Origin: DASUAS01 sp963756895
Lineage (GTDB): Bacteria; Actinomycetota; Acidimicrobiia; IMCC26256; DASPTH01
Length of the DNA: 64,000 bases
Assembly (NCBI GenBank): GCA_963756895.1
Contig: CAVWPI010000003.1
Location: 62,001 to 126,000, forward strand
Direction: 5' to 3'
The first letter of the stretch is position 1, and every line of letters starts with the position of its first letter. A program made the translations under genes and the position numbers. Of the stretch, positions 52,696-62,092 are shown in pieces. Under the pieces are notes generated by a model, which did no database searches, was not told where the DNA came from, and was given only the letters and a program-made list of their open reading frames with translations.

Positions 52696-54558
52696 GTCCC
52701 GATCGCGATGGCGACGGTGGACGCCTTGGTGAGCGGCGTTCCGGGTGCCGGGGCCTGGGACACCACGAGACCCTTCTTGGTGGGGCCTCCGTTCACGAAG
52801 CTGACCTGCACGTTCATGCCGAGGACGCCGTTGAGCAGCGTCTCCGCGTCCGCCCGCTTGGCGTTGACGACGTTGGGCATCGCCACCGTGGTGGGTCCGG
52901 TCGACACCACGAGCGTCACCTCGGCTCCCCGCGGCACCTGCGAGCCGGCCGGCGGATTCGTGCCGATCACGGTGCCCTTGGGCACGGTGTCGCTCGCGGC
53001 CTCCTGCACCGGCACCTGGAACCCGGCCTGGCCGAGCGTCGTCAGCGCCGCGTAGGGCTCCTGTCCGGTGACGTCGGGCACCGCGACCAAGGGCTCGCGT
53101 GCCACGAAGACCGTCACCGTCGGCCGCCCACCCTGGGGCAGTTTGGCCACCGGGCCATCGGCGGCGGGATCGCTGCTCAGCGCGGTGCCCGGTGGCTGGT
53201 CGCTGTCTTGCTCCACGAAGTTGGCCGCGAGGTTGCGGGCGGCCAGGGTCTGCGCGGCCTGGGCCCGTTGCTGGCCGACGACGTTCGGCATGACGATGGT
53301 GGGGCTGCTCACCTGGAGCGTGATGAGTCCGCCCTTCGGGATCTTGCGGCCGCCTTCGGGGTCCTGACCCACCACGAGGTCGGGCACCTGCTCGGGTTCG
53401 TCGACGTCCTGGCGCGCCACGGTGAAGCCCTTGGCCTCGAGCCCGGCCTGGGCTTGGGCGTACGAGAACCCGGCGACCGCGGGGACGGGAAACTTGGGGG
53501 TGGCGTTGCCCTCGTCGCCGAAGTTGGAGTTGGCGAGGAGGAACACGATCAGCCCGACGAGCAGCGCCAGCGCGATGCCGATGGCGACGGCCGGGCCCCA
53601 GCGGCTGCCCGAGCGGCGCGTGGCGGCCACCGGCGGGGCGGCGGCCGCCGCGGGAGTGACGGGCGCGGCGACGTGCACCGAGGCCGGTGCCACCGCGGCT
53701 GCCGCGGTGGTGGCGCCGACCAACGGGCGACCGCGCTCGAAGCGCAGCAGGTCGGCGCGCATGTCCTGCGCCGACGCGTAGCGCTGGTCGACGTCCTTCG
53801 CCATCGCGGTGAGCACGATGTGGTTCATCGTGTCCGGGAGGTCGCGCACGAGTGACGACGGCGGCGCGGGTGTTTCGCGCACGTGCTTGTACGCCACCGA
53901 CACCGGGCTGCCCGCGGTGAACGGCGCGACTCCGGTGAGCATCTCGTAGAGCACGACCCCGAGCGCGTACACGTCGGAACGACCGTCGAGCTTGAAGCCC
54001 TGTGCCTGCTCGGGGGAGAAGTACGTCGCGGTGCCGAGCACCGCGCCCGTCTTCGTCAGCGGCTCGCTCGTCTCCGCGCGCGCGATGCCGAAGTCGGTGA
54101 CTTTCACCTGACCCTGCGGCGTGACGAGCACGTTGCCGGGCTTCACGTCGCGGTGCACCACGCCGTGCGCGTCGCGCGAACGACAGCGCGTCGGCGATCT
54201 CGGCGGCGATGCGCGCCGAGTCGGTCGGACCGAGGCGACCGTACGACTGCAGGATCTCGCGCAACGTCTGTCCGGGGACGTACTCCATCACGATGAAAGA
54301 GGTGTCGTCCTCTTCACCCCAGTCGTAGACCGCGACGATGTGTGGATGGTTGAGCCCCGCGGCAGCCTGCGCCTCGCGCCGGAAGCGTTCGACGTTGACG
54401 GGATCCGTCGCGAACTGCGCGGCCAGCACCTTCACCGCAACGCGCCGGTCGAGTAGGCGGTCGTGCGCGAGGTACACGTCGGCCATGCCGCCGTGGCCGA
54501 TCGCTTCGCCCAGCTCGTAGCGGTTCGCGAAGACGCGGGTGGCGGGCGGCATGGTCAC
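52692..54558 (-). CDS. pknB: Ser/Thr protein kinase PknB with four PASTA domains (one frameshift)
   Basis: Regulator of growth and cell-wall synthesis. Kinase domain (residues 1-275): glycine loop GHGGMADVYL, lysine in VAVKVL, HRDVKPGNV and DFGIAR. A juxtamembrane region, one helix (AVAIGIALALLVGLIVFLLA), then extracellular PASTA repeats beginning FPVPAVAGFSYAQAQAGL, VMPNVVGQQRAQAAQTL, AVPDVTGQEPYAALTTL and AMPNVVNAKRADAETLL. They bind muropeptides or lipid II. The frame changes once near 54177, at a CGCGCG run. Corrected length about 620. It is the last gene of the fhaA-fhaB-pstP-rodA-pbpA-pknB order; there is no pknA. Confidence 0.95.
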
Positions 54559-54568
54559 GGCAGGCTAC

Positions 54569-56035
54569 TCACGAGCTCACGCCCAACAGGTTCTGGAGGA
54601 GCTGCTTGGCGATGGGTGCGGCGACCGCGCCGCCGGTCGCCTCGCTGCCGATGTCACCGCCGTGCTCGACGATGACCGCGACCGCGTACCGCGGCGCGTT
54701 CGCCGGCGCGAAGGCGATGAACCATGCGTGTGGGTTCTCACCGTCGACGCCCGTCTGCGCGGTGCCGGTCTTGCCCGCCACCTCGATGCCGTCGATCTGC
54801 GCCTCGGTGCCGGACCCCTCGTTGACGACGTCGATCATCATGCTGGTGAGCGCGGCCGCGGTGGTGGGCTGCATGCACGTCATCCAGTCCTTGGGCTCGG
54901 TCGTCTGCACCGTCTGCCCCTGGCTGTTGTGCACCTCTTGCACAACGTGCGGTTCCTTGATGACGCCGTTGTTGGCGATGCCCTCGGCGATCAACGCCAT
55001 CTGCAGCGGCGTGGTGAACACGTCGCCCTGACCGATCCCCGCCAGCGCGAAGCGCGCCTTGTCCGCCCCGATCAGCGGTCCGACGCTCTTCTCCGCCTTG
55101 GGCTCGAGGTCGATCGGCGGCGCGCTCTCGATCCCGCACTGCTGCATCGCGGGAGGAAAGCGGTCGTCGAGCTCGTACCCGAGCCTCGCGAAGGTCGCGT
55201 TGCACGAGTTGATGAGGCTCACCCGCAACGTCCCGCCGCACGAGCCACCACCGAAGTTGCGCAGGAGTGTGTCGGTTCCCGGGATCTGGAAACCATTCTC
55301 TTCGTCGAACACCCGGTCGTCGGTCGACGTGAGCCCGGCCTCGATCGCCGATTTGCTCGTGATCACCTTGAACGTCGAGCCCGGGGAGTAGCGGAAGCGG
55401 TAGGCGCGCTGCAGCGCCGGCTTTCCGTTCTCGTCGCTGTTGATGGCGTTGAACGCGTTCTGGACGAACGGGGTGCTGTGCACCGAGAGCCCGTTGGGGT
55501 TGAAGGTGGGGTTCGAGTACATCGCCACGACCGCGCCGGTCTGCACGTCGAGTGCCACCACCGAGCCCCGCTGCCCGCGCAGCGCCGACTCCGCCGCCTT
55601 CTGCGCTGACTCGGTCAGCGACAGCACCACGTCGTTGGTGACCGCCTTTCCGCTGAGCGTGTTGCCGAGGTTGTCGAGCTGCAAGCTGGTGTCCTGACCC
55701 GTGAGCACCTTGCCGTACGACGCTTCGACGCCTGTGCTGCCCACGAGGTTGACGAACGACTGGTATCCGACCACGTGCGCGAACAGGCCCGTCTGCGGGT
55801 AGTCGCGCCGGTACTTGAAGTCGCCGGTGGTCGGGATCGACTGGGCGACGATCTGGCCGTCGGCGGTGAGGATGTCGCCGCGGGCCCGGTTGAAGTCCTT
55901 GAGCTGCTTGCGCACGTTGTTGGGATCGTTGGCGAGGTTGCTGGCGTCGACCACCTGCAGGTAGGTGAGCTGCGCGACGAGGAGCAGGATGAGGACGGTC
56001 ACCGCGTACCCCACGCGGCGGATCGGCCGGTTCAC
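54569..56035 (-). CDS. pbpA: Penicillin-binding protein PbpA (class B transpeptidase)
   Basis: 488 residues. One N-terminal membrane anchor (VGYAVTVLILLLVAQLTYLQVV), a dimerisation/pedestal domain, and the transpeptidase domain with SPGSTFK (active serine in YSPGSTFKV), S-C-N in INSCNATFARLG and KTG in VAGKTGTAQTG. It crosslinks peptidoglycan for elongation or septation together with RodA. The start overlaps the rodA stop by four bases, so the two products are made together. Intact. Confidence 0.95.
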   Translation of the reverse strand: MNRPIRRVGYAVTVLILLLVAQLTYLQVVDASNLANDPNNVRKQLKDFNRARGDILTADGQIVAQSIPTTGDFKYRRDYPQTGLFAHVVGYQSFVNLVGSTGVEASYGKVLTGQDTSLQLDNLGNTLSGKAVTNDVVLSLTESAQKAAESALRGQRGSVVALDVQTGAVVAMYSNPTFNPNGLSVHSTPFVQNAFNAINSDENGKPALQRAYRFRYSPGSTFKVITSKSAIEAGLTSTDDRVFDEENGFQIPGTDTLLRNFGGGSCGGTLRVSLINSCNATFARLGYELDDRFPPAMQQCGIESAPPIDLEPKAEKSVGPLIGADKARFALAGIGQGDVFTTPLQMALIAEGIANNGVIKEPHVVQEVHNSQGQTVQTTEPKDWMTCMQPTTAAALTSMMIDVVNEGSGTEAQIDGIEVAGKTGTAQTGVDGENPHAWFIAFAPANAPRYAVAVIVEHGGDIGSEATGGAVAAPIAKQLLQNLLGVSS

Positions 56036-57462
56036 CGGCGCGCCGGCGGAGCTGCGGGCACGGCGTCACCTCCTCCGCCGAGCCCGCCTTCTCCGCCGAG
56101 CCCGCCTCCTCCGCCGAGCCCGCCCCTGCCGAGACCTCCCACGGCAGTGCGCGCGGTCGCGAGCGCGCCCGGGGCCTCCGCGCGCGCGACCGTCTCGTCG
56201 GAGATGCGCAACAGCAGGGCGACGATCACGAAGTTGGCGATGAGCGACGACCCGCCGTACGAGATGAACGGCAGCGTCACGCCGGTGAGGGGGATGACGC
56301 GGATCACGCCACCGATGATCACGAAGGTCTGCACGCCGATGATCGTGGTGAGGCCGGCCGCGAACAGCTTCGAGAACGACCGGTCGGCCTGGATGGCGAT
56401 GCGGAACCCGCTCCCGACGAGCAGCAGGAACATCATGCACACGGCGACGGTGCCGAGCAGCCCGAGCTCCTCGCCGATGGCGGAGAGCACGAAGTCGGTC
56501 GACGCATTGGGGATCTTCTGCGGGCTCCCGAGTCCGAGCCCGGTGCCCTGGAAGCCACCCGAACCCAGCGCGTACATCGACTGGACGAGCTGGAAGCCCG
56601 TGGTCTTCGACACCGACCACGGATCGATCCACGAGCTCACGCGGTCCTGCACGTGGCCGAACAGCTGGTACGCCACGAACGCGCCGCCGAGGAACATGCC
56701 GAGCGCGACCACGAGGTACGACCAGCGGTCGGTGGCGATGTAGAGCATCGCCGCGAACACCGCGAAGAAGAGGAGCGACGACCCGAGGTCCTTCTCGCGC
56801 ACCATCACGAGGATGGAGAAGCCCCACGCGAGCAGCAGCGGGCCGAGGTGCTTCGGATCGGGGAGCCGGAGGCGTCCGATGTGACGCGTCCCCGCCGCGA
56901 GCAGCTCGCGCTTGTCGACGAGGTAGGCGGCGAAGAAGACGACGAGCAGCACCTTGGCCGCCTCGCCGGGCTGGAAGTTCACCGGACCGACTCGCACCCA
57001 GAGCCGAGCGCCGTTGATCTCCTGCCCGAGCCCGGGGAGCGACGGGAGCAACAGCGCGGCGATGCCCAGGAGCAGGAACGTGTACTTGTAACGCTCGAGC
57101 GTGCGGACGTTGCGCACGATCACGAGCGTGAGCACGAACGCGGCGATGCCGACCGCGGTCCACACCGCCTGCACCCGCGCCAGATCGCGGTCGAGGCGCG
57201 AGATGGTGAAGTAGCCGATGCCGTTCAGGAGGAACGCGATCGGCAGCAGGGTCGGGTCGGCGCGGGGCGCGAAGCGTCGCACCGCGAGGTGCGCCGCCAC
57301 GTAGAGGCCGAGCACCGCGAGGAGGAACACCCAGAGGTCGGCGGGGATGTCGGGGCGGTCGGCGAGGAGCAGCAGGACGTAGCCCGCCGCGGTCACCACG
57401 ACCGCGAGGAGCCCGAGCCCGAGCTCGCGGCTGCGCCGCCGCCGTGCAGTGGGCGATCTCAC
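56032..57462 (-). CDS. rodA: RodA/FtsW-type SEDS peptidoglycan glycosyltransferase
   Basis: 476 residues with ten or so helices. Conserved blocks: NGARLWVRVGPVNFQPGEAAKVLLVVFFA, VMVREKDLGSSLLFFAVFAAMLY with the essential aspartate region, GFQLVQSMYALGSGGFQGTGLGLGSPQKIPNASTDFVLSAIGEELG and ITGVTLPFISYGGSSL-type GVTLPFISYGGSSL. It polymerises lipid II with PbpA. The C-terminal 40 residues are a Gly-rich tail from an 18-bp repeat. GTG overlaps the pstP stop. Confidence 0.94.
   Translation of the reverse strand: MRSPTARRRRSRELGLGLLAVVVTAAGYVLLLLADRPDIPADLWVFLLAVLGLYVAAHLAVRRFAPRADPTLLPIAFLLNGIGYFTISRLDRDLARVQAVWTAVGIAAFVLTLVIVRNVRTLERYKYTFLLLGIAALLLPSLPGLGQEINGARLWVRVGPVNFQPGEAAKVLLVVFFAAYLVDKRELLAAGTRHIGRLRLPDPKHLGPLLLAWGFSILVMVREKDLGSSLLFFAVFAAMLYIATDRWSYLVVALGMFLGGAFVAYQLFGHVQDRVSSWIDPWSVSKTTGFQLVQSMYALGSGGFQGTGLGLGSPQKIPNASTDFVLSAIGEELGLLGTVAVCMMFLLLVGSGFRIAIQADRSFSKLFAAGLTTIIGVQTFVIIGGVIRVIPLTGVTLPFISYGGSSLIANFVIVALLLRISDETVARAEAPGALATARTAVGGLGRGGLGGGGGLGGEGGLGGGGDAVPAAPPARR
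56073..56126 (-). repeat. 18-bp tandem repeat (3 units) in rodA tail
   Basis: Unit read on the plus strand CTCCGCCGAGCCCGCCTT with small changes; it codes for GLGGxG-type glycine-rich sequence in the cytoplasmic tail. Confidence 0.8.
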
Positions 57463-58659
57463 GGCGTCGCCGGCGCGAGCGTGGCCGGTGGCGGCGCGAG
57501 CGTGGTGGTCGGCGGAACCGTCGTCGTCGTGGTGGTCGTGGTCGTGGTGGTGGTCTGCGCCTTCAGCCGCGCGACGAACGCTGCCGCGTCGGCGCGCGAC
57601 GAGAAGGTGTGGCGGTCGCGCACCTGGGCCTGGGCGGCCGGCTTCAGGTCGGCGATCTCCACCGCGGTGCGCTGCGCGATGGTGGGATCCCAGCCCGCCA
57701 AGCCCCCAGGCACCCCCTTGAACACGGTGACCTGGCCCTGGCTGGTGCTCACGAAGTAGTCCTTGCGCGCGTACCAACCGACCGCGGCCACCGCGATGCC
57801 GAGCACCAACACGATCGGCAAGGCCCACAGCAGCACCCGGCCCACGCCGCGCGCACCCCGCCGGCGGCGCTCACCCGGTTCGGGCGGCGGCGTGTCGTCG
57901 ACCTCGGTGGCGACGAGCGGCTCCACGAGCTCGGGCACCGCCTGCAACGACGCCTCGTCGGTGACCGCGACGACCACCACGGTGATGTTGTCCACGCCGC
58001 CGGCGAGGTTGGCCGCGTCGACGAAGGCGGCCGCGGCGCGCGACGGGATCGTCCTCCCGTCGCAACGTGGCCGCGATCTCCTCGGTGTGCACCATGTCGG
58101 TGAGACCGTCGGAGCACAACACGAGGCGGTCACCGGGGCTCAGCTCGACGGGGTACACGTCGACGGCGACGGTGGGATCGGTGCCGATCGAGCGCGTGAT
58201 GATCGAACGCTGCGGATGCACCGCCGCCTCGTCGGCGGTCAGCCGTCCTTCCTGCACGAGCTCCTCGACCAGGCTGTGGTCGACGGTCACCTGCCGGAGC
58301 TCGCCCTCGTGCAGGAGGTAGGCGCGGGAGTCGCCGACGTGACCGAGCAGGATGGTGTTCCCCGCGACCAGCGTGCCGACGGTGAGCGTCGTGCCCATGC
58401 CGCGGAGGTTCATGTCGGTCTGCGCCTTGGCGAAGACCGCCGCGTTGGCGTCCTCGATCGACTCGCGCAGCGTGCGGCCGCTGGTGATGGAAGCGCGGAG
58501 TGCCTCCACCGCGGTCGCGCTCGCGACCTCGCCGGCGCGGTGACCGCCGATGCCGTCGGCCACGGCGACGAGCCCCATCGCGTCGTCGACGAGGTAGGCG
58601 TCCTCGTTCCCGTCGCGAACCCGGCCGACGTCGGTGGCGGCCCCCGTCACGAGTCTCAC
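57459..58659 (-). CDS. pstP: PstP-like PP2C Ser/Thr phosphatase (one frameshift)
   Basis: Dephosphorylates the targets of PknB. Catalytic domain (residues 1-235): VRDGNEDAYLVDD, VAVADGIGGHRAGEVAS, MGTTLTVGTL, GHVGDSRAYLL, DRLVLCSDGLTDMV and GGVDNITVVVV with the metal-binding aspartates. One membrane helix (VLLWALPIVLVLGIAVAAVGWYA) precedes an extracellular domain ending in a threonine run (about 12 Thr) and a Pro/Ala tail. One extra G near 58050 (atcccgtcgcgcg on the minus strand) shifts the frame. Intact active-site set. Confidence 0.93.
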
Positions 58660-58669
58660 GACGCCGGTT

Positions 58670-59152
58670 TCACCTGACGGCCTCGGCCACGGTCTGCCCG
58701 AACTGCACGTGGTCGCCGCGGCGGAGCTGCGCGGCGTGCACCAGCGGTTCTCCGTTGAGCAGCGTGCCGTTGCGGGAGCCGAGGTCCTCGACGTACACCG
58801 CGCCGTCGCGCCGGAACACGCGTGCGTGGACGGTGGAGACGAACGAGTCGTCGGCCAGCACGATGCTGCAGCCGCCGCCGCGGCCGACGGTGAGCTCCTC
58901 GCTGAGGGCGAAGCTCTCGCCTTCGCGCGCGGCCGGCTCGAGGATCCGCAACTTCCCGGGACCGCGTCCCTTGGCCGGCTTGACCGGACGCGACGCCGGG
59001 ACGGGCGCGGCGCTGGGTGGGGCCGCCGGTTGCTCGGGCACCGGTGCGGGCGCCCGCATCTCCTTCACCACCACGCGCACGACCCGGAACAGGAAAAGGT
59101 AGAGAAGGGCGAGGAAGCAGAACTTCAGGATGGTGAGGACGGATTCCGGCAC
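58670..59152 (-). CDS. fhaB: FHA-domain protein FhaB (FipA)-like
   Basis: 160 residues. N-terminal membrane helix (LTILKFCFLALLYLFLFRVVRVVV), Pro/Ala linker, then an FHA domain: LTVGRGGGCSIVLADDSFVSTVHARVFRRDGAVYVEDLGSRNGTLLNG with the Arg/Ser/Arg-Asn phosphothreonine-binding residues. It links PknB signalling to division and elongation factors in mycobacteria. Overlaps fhaA by one base at the start. Confidence 0.92.
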   Translation of the reverse strand: MPESVLTILKFCFLALLYLFLFRVVRVVVKEMRAPAPVPEQPAAPPSAAPVPASRPVKPAKGRGPGKLRILEPAAREGESFALSEELTVGRGGGCSIVLADDSFVSTVHARVFRRDGAVYVEDLGSRNGTLLNGEPLVHAAQLRRGDHVQFGQTVAEAVR

Positions 59153-59808
59153 TACGAGGCCTCGAAGCGCATCACCGTCGCGCCCACCGAGATCTCGTCG
59201 CCGTCGTGGAGCACCCGCTCTTTGACCGCGGTGCCGTTGACCAGCGTGCCGTTCATCGACCCGAGGTCGGCGAGGACGAAGCCGTCGGCGGTGGGGCGGA
59301 TCTCGGCGTGGCGCCGCGAGGCCCGCGGGTCGGCCAGGCTGACCGTGCAGTCGGAGTTCCGGCCGAGGGAGGTGATGTGCTCACCGAGCCCGACCCGCCG
59401 CCCGTCGGGCAGCACCAGCGAGCCCACGTGGCCGCCGGCGCCCTCGGCGATCTCGGCCACGACGTCGTAGTCGCCGGCCTTGAGCGTGTCGTCGGGCACG
59501 AGGGTGAGGGTGACGGGGCCCACGAATTGGTAGCCCTCGTCACGGGCGTGCTGACGGGCGGCCTCGGCCAGCTCCCGGGCCAGCGCCTCGGCGAAGGAGC
59601 TGAAGCGCTCGAAGTCGGCGGGAGAGAGGTAGACCCCGATGTTGTTGGGCGCCACCGGGCGGCCGTTGACCCCCAGCGTGCGGCCGTCGTCGAGGACGCG
59701 CGTCACCCGATGACCGATCTCGACGGGCTGGAGTCCGCTGCGGAAGGCCTTGTTGAAGGTCCCCTCCACCAGCCGCTCGAGCCTCCGCTCGAACCCCTGG
59801 AGTCCCAC
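59152..59808 (-). CDS. fhaA: FhaA-like protein (DUF3662 plus FHA), short form
   Basis: 218 residues, much shorter than M. tuberculosis FhaA (527), because the long disordered linker is missing. DUF3662 domain: GFERRLERLVEGTFNKAFRSGLQPVEIG and APNNIGVYLSPADFERF, then the FHA domain: TSLGRNSDCTVSLADPRASRRHAEIRP and LADLGSMNGTLVNG. It binds phosphorylated partners such as the MviN pseudokinase in mycobacteria; here the partner may be a kinase instead. Start GTG 59808 follows a leaderless promoter. Confidence 0.92.
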   Translation of the reverse strand: MGLQGFERRLERLVEGTFNKAFRSGLQPVEIGHRVTRVLDDGRTLGVNGRPVAPNNIGVYLSPADFERFSSFAEALARELAEAARQHARDEGYQFVGPVTLTLVPDDTLKAGDYDVVAEIAEGAGGHVGSLVLPDGRRVGLGEHITSLGRNSDCTVSLADPRASRRHAEIRPTADGFVLADLGSMNGTLVNGTAVKERVLHDGDEISVGATVMRFEAS

Positions 59809-59814
59809 GCCGAG

Positions 59815-59820
59815 AGTGTA
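59815..59820 (-). promoter_or_regulatory. Leaderless -10 hexamer of the fhaA-pknB operon
   Basis: TACACT on the minus strand, exactly 6 bases before GTG 59808. It is probably the main promoter for six tightly spaced genes. Confidence 0.55.
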
Positions 59821-59877
59821 CCGAGCAGCCCCTCCCGAGAACCCGCACCTCCTCCTTCTTCCCGTTCTCCCTCATCC

Positions 59878-59927
59878 GAACATCTCGGACTTCGTGTGCA
59901 CCGGTGGGGGTCGAAACCGAGATGTTC
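59878..59927. repeat. 11-bp inverted repeat, 28-bp spacer
   Basis: GAACATCTCGG and CCGAGATGTTC are perfect complements, located between the fhaA promoter and tRNA-Leu. Confidence 0.8.
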
Positions 59928-59962
59928 AGCTGCGGAGGCGTCGGGCTACCCTGTCGCACTCC

Positions 59963-60046
59963 GGGCGAGTGGCGGAATTGGCAGACGCGCAGGCTTCAGG
60001 TGCCTGTGTCCGCAAGGACGTGGGGGTTCAAGTCCCCCCTCGCCCA
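59963..60046 (+). tRNA. leuT: tRNA-Leu (CAG)
   Basis: 84 bases with the long variable arm of class II tRNAs. Acceptor GGGCGAG/CTCGCCC, anticodon stem CAGGC/GCCTG with loop TTCAGGT (anticodon CAG), T-arm GGGGGTTCAAGTCCCCC. Discriminator A. Confidence 0.96.
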
Positions 60047-60068
60047 CCCGAGCAGACGGCCCGCCGCC

Positions 60069-61037
60069 TCAACCGCTGACGCGGCGGGCGTCGAGCTGCA
60101 GCCGGTCGGGCCACCGCACCTTCGTCGCCCATCCGAGCAGCTCGAACCAGCGGATCAGCCGGGCCGACGTGTCGAGCTGGCCCGGGTCGACCCCGTGGCG
60201 CGCCAGGGTGGGAAAGGCGTGATGGGCGTTGTGCCACGACTCGCCGCCGGTCAGGAGGGCGAGCGGGGCGAAGTTCGTGCTGCGGTCGCGCGTGCGGAAC
60301 GGCCGTCGCCCGAACCGATGGCAGACGGAGTTGATCGCCCACGTGAGGTGGTGGCCGAGCCCGACGCGGAGCACCCCGGCCCAGAGGAGCGCGGCGAGCG
60401 CACCGCCCATCGTGCCGGTCAGCGCGTACCCGAGCCCGAAGGGCAGGGCGAGCGTGGCGATGCACAGCGGCACGAACATGCGGTCGATGAACACCAGGTC
60501 GCGGTCGGCGAGCAGGTCGGGGGCGAACTCGTCGCGCGGCGTGTGCGCGTTGTCGAACACCCACGTGAAGTGGGCGTGAGCCATCCCGCGCCAGCCCGCG
60601 AGCCGTTCGCCGGCCTTCACCACAGGGGAATGCGGGTCGCCGGTCCGGTCCGCGTAGCGGTGGTGCCGGCGGTGGTCGGCCACCCACCCGATGAGCGATC
60701 CCTGGAACGACATCGATCCGAGGACCGCGAGGACGATCTTCAGCGGTCGGCGGGCCTCGAAGCTGCGGTGCGTGAACAGCCGGTGGAAGCCGATGGTCAC
60801 GCCGTGCGCGATCACGAAGTAGAAGGCGGTCAGGAGGATCAGGTTGAGCCAGGGGATCGGCTCGCCGATCGCGCGCACGGTCACCCAGACCGCGGCGAGC
60901 GGCGGCCCGAGCGCGATGACGGCGGAGAGGATCCGGCGGTAGCGGGGTGCCGGGTTGCTCGCCCATCGCACCTCGGGTGGGACGGGAGGCGGCGCGGGCG
61001 CGAGTGCGTCCGCGGCGAGCGGAGGAGCGGTCTGCAT
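60069..61037 (-). CDS. Acyl-CoA / fatty-acid delta-9-type desaturase
   Basis: 322-residue membrane di-iron enzyme. Three histidine boxes: HRLFTH, HRRHH (in DHRRHHRYADRTGDPHSP) and HNAHH (in ESWHNAHHAFP). Membrane helices IALGPPLAAVWVTVRAIG and LILLTAFYFVIAHGVTIGFH. It introduces a double bond in acyl chains and so sets membrane fluidity. ATG 61037 is preferred, since the open frame upstream has no similarity. Downstream lies tRNA-Leu on the other strand. Confidence 0.9.
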   Translation of the reverse strand: MQTAPPLAADALAPAPPPVPPEVRWASNPAPRYRRILSAVIALGPPLAAVWVTVRAIGEPIPWLNLILLTAFYFVIAHGVTIGFHRLFTHRSFEARRPLKIVLAVLGSMSFQGSLIGWVADHRRHHRYADRTGDPHSPVVKAGERLAGWRGMAHAHFTWVFDNAHTPRDEFAPDLLADRDLVFIDRMFVPLCIATLALPFGLGYALTGTMGGALAALLWAGVLRVGLGHHLTWAINSVCHRFGRRPFRTRDRSTNFAPLALLTGGESWHNAHHAFPTLARHGVDPGQLDTSARLIRWFELLGWATKVRWPDRLQLDARRVSG

Positions 61038-61160
61038 TCGGGACCTCAGCGGCTGGTGGGGCACACCGCCAGGGTCCGGAGCAGTGAAGAACGCCGTCGG
61101 AGACGACGTCTCTGGCAGCGTACCGGCCCCTGCGCCCGGTTGGCAGGGCGGGTACGGTGA

Positions 61161-61196
61161 AGTGCGGTGGCCCGCACATCCGTGCGGGCCTGCACT
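61161..61196 (+). promoter_or_regulatory. Strong composite hairpin upstream of the GAF-ANTAR genes
   Basis: Inner stem GGCCCGCAC / GTGCGGGCC around loop ATCC (nine perfect pairs), enclosed by an outer AGTGC / GCACT stem. A smaller GAGAC-GAC-GTCTC hairpin lies about 60 bases upstream. Confidence 0.55.
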
Positions 61197-61322
61197 GCTC
61201 CAGTCCTCGGTGGTGTGAGCCTGCGTCCAGCACACCGACGAGGCCGAGATGCACGTCAGACCGGTCCGATCCGCCGTGGTGGTCGTGATCCCTTCCCGGT
61301 TCCATCTCGGCAGAGTCGTCTG

Positions 61323-62067
61323 ATGGAGCTGCGTCGTCTCGGTCGCCTGGTCGCCGATCTGTACCGTCCCGCCCCGTCGACGCATGACGGCGCCGACGGG
61401 AGCCGCCCCTTCGACTCCGTCGCGACGCGCGCGTGCGCAACCTGCGTGGAGCTCCTCGACGTGAGCGGCGCCGGCGTCGTGCTCGTCGACGAGGACGGTG
61501 AGGTGAGCGCCGTGGGCGCCGCGGGCGCGGCGTCGGCGACGATCCTGGAGGAGATCCAGTTCGTGGTGGGCGAGGGGCCCGGCCTCGACGCCCACGCCTC
61601 CGGGGTGCCCGTGCTGGTCTCCGACCTGGCCGAAGTCCCGGCGTCGCGGTGGCCGGGCTTCGTGTCCGGGATGCTGCCGACCGGGGTGCGCGGGCTGTTC
61701 AGCTACCCGCTGCAGGTCACGGCGGTGCGGCTCGGGGCGCTCGACCTCACCCGTGAGGAGCCCGGCCCCTCGACGCCCGCGGGCAGCTCGACGCCGCCGT
61801 CATGGCCGAGGTCGTGACCCGACGCATTGCTCGCGGGTCAGGCCGACGCCGGACCGGGGGCGCTCGGGCCCGATCTCGACGACCCGATCGCGCTCGCGGC
61901 TCGAGGTGCACCGGGCCGCGGGGATGGTGTCGGAGCAGCTCGGGATCCGCGCCGCCGATGCGCTGGTTCTGCTGCGTGCCGCTGCCTACGCTTCCGAGCG
62001 TCCGATCGACGCGCTCGCGCACGACGTCGTCACCCGGACGCTGCGCTTCGACGAAGACCCTGTGTGA
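61323..62067 (+). CDS. GAF-ANTAR regulator 1 (frameshifted)
   Basis: GAF domain first (CATCVELLDVSGAGVVLVDEDGEVSAVGAAG, FVVGEGPGLDAHASGVPVLVSDL, GLFSYPLQVTAVRLGALDL), then, after frame changes near 61770, 61820 and 61895, an ANTAR domain (LEVHRAAGMVSEQLGIRAADALVLLRAAAYASERPIDALAHDVV). ANTAR proteins bind hairpin RNA and act as antiterminators; GAF supplies ligand control. Corrected length about 245 residues. Followed 26 bases later by a related gene. Confidence 0.8.
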
Positions 62068-62092
62068 ACGACCGTGGGGAAGGAGGTACGAC

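Noticed and set aside
61161..61196. Classical ANTAR target RNA
   Set aside because: The inner loop has four bases, not the hexaloop with A1 and G4 expected for ANTAR binding; kept only as an unexplained hairpin.
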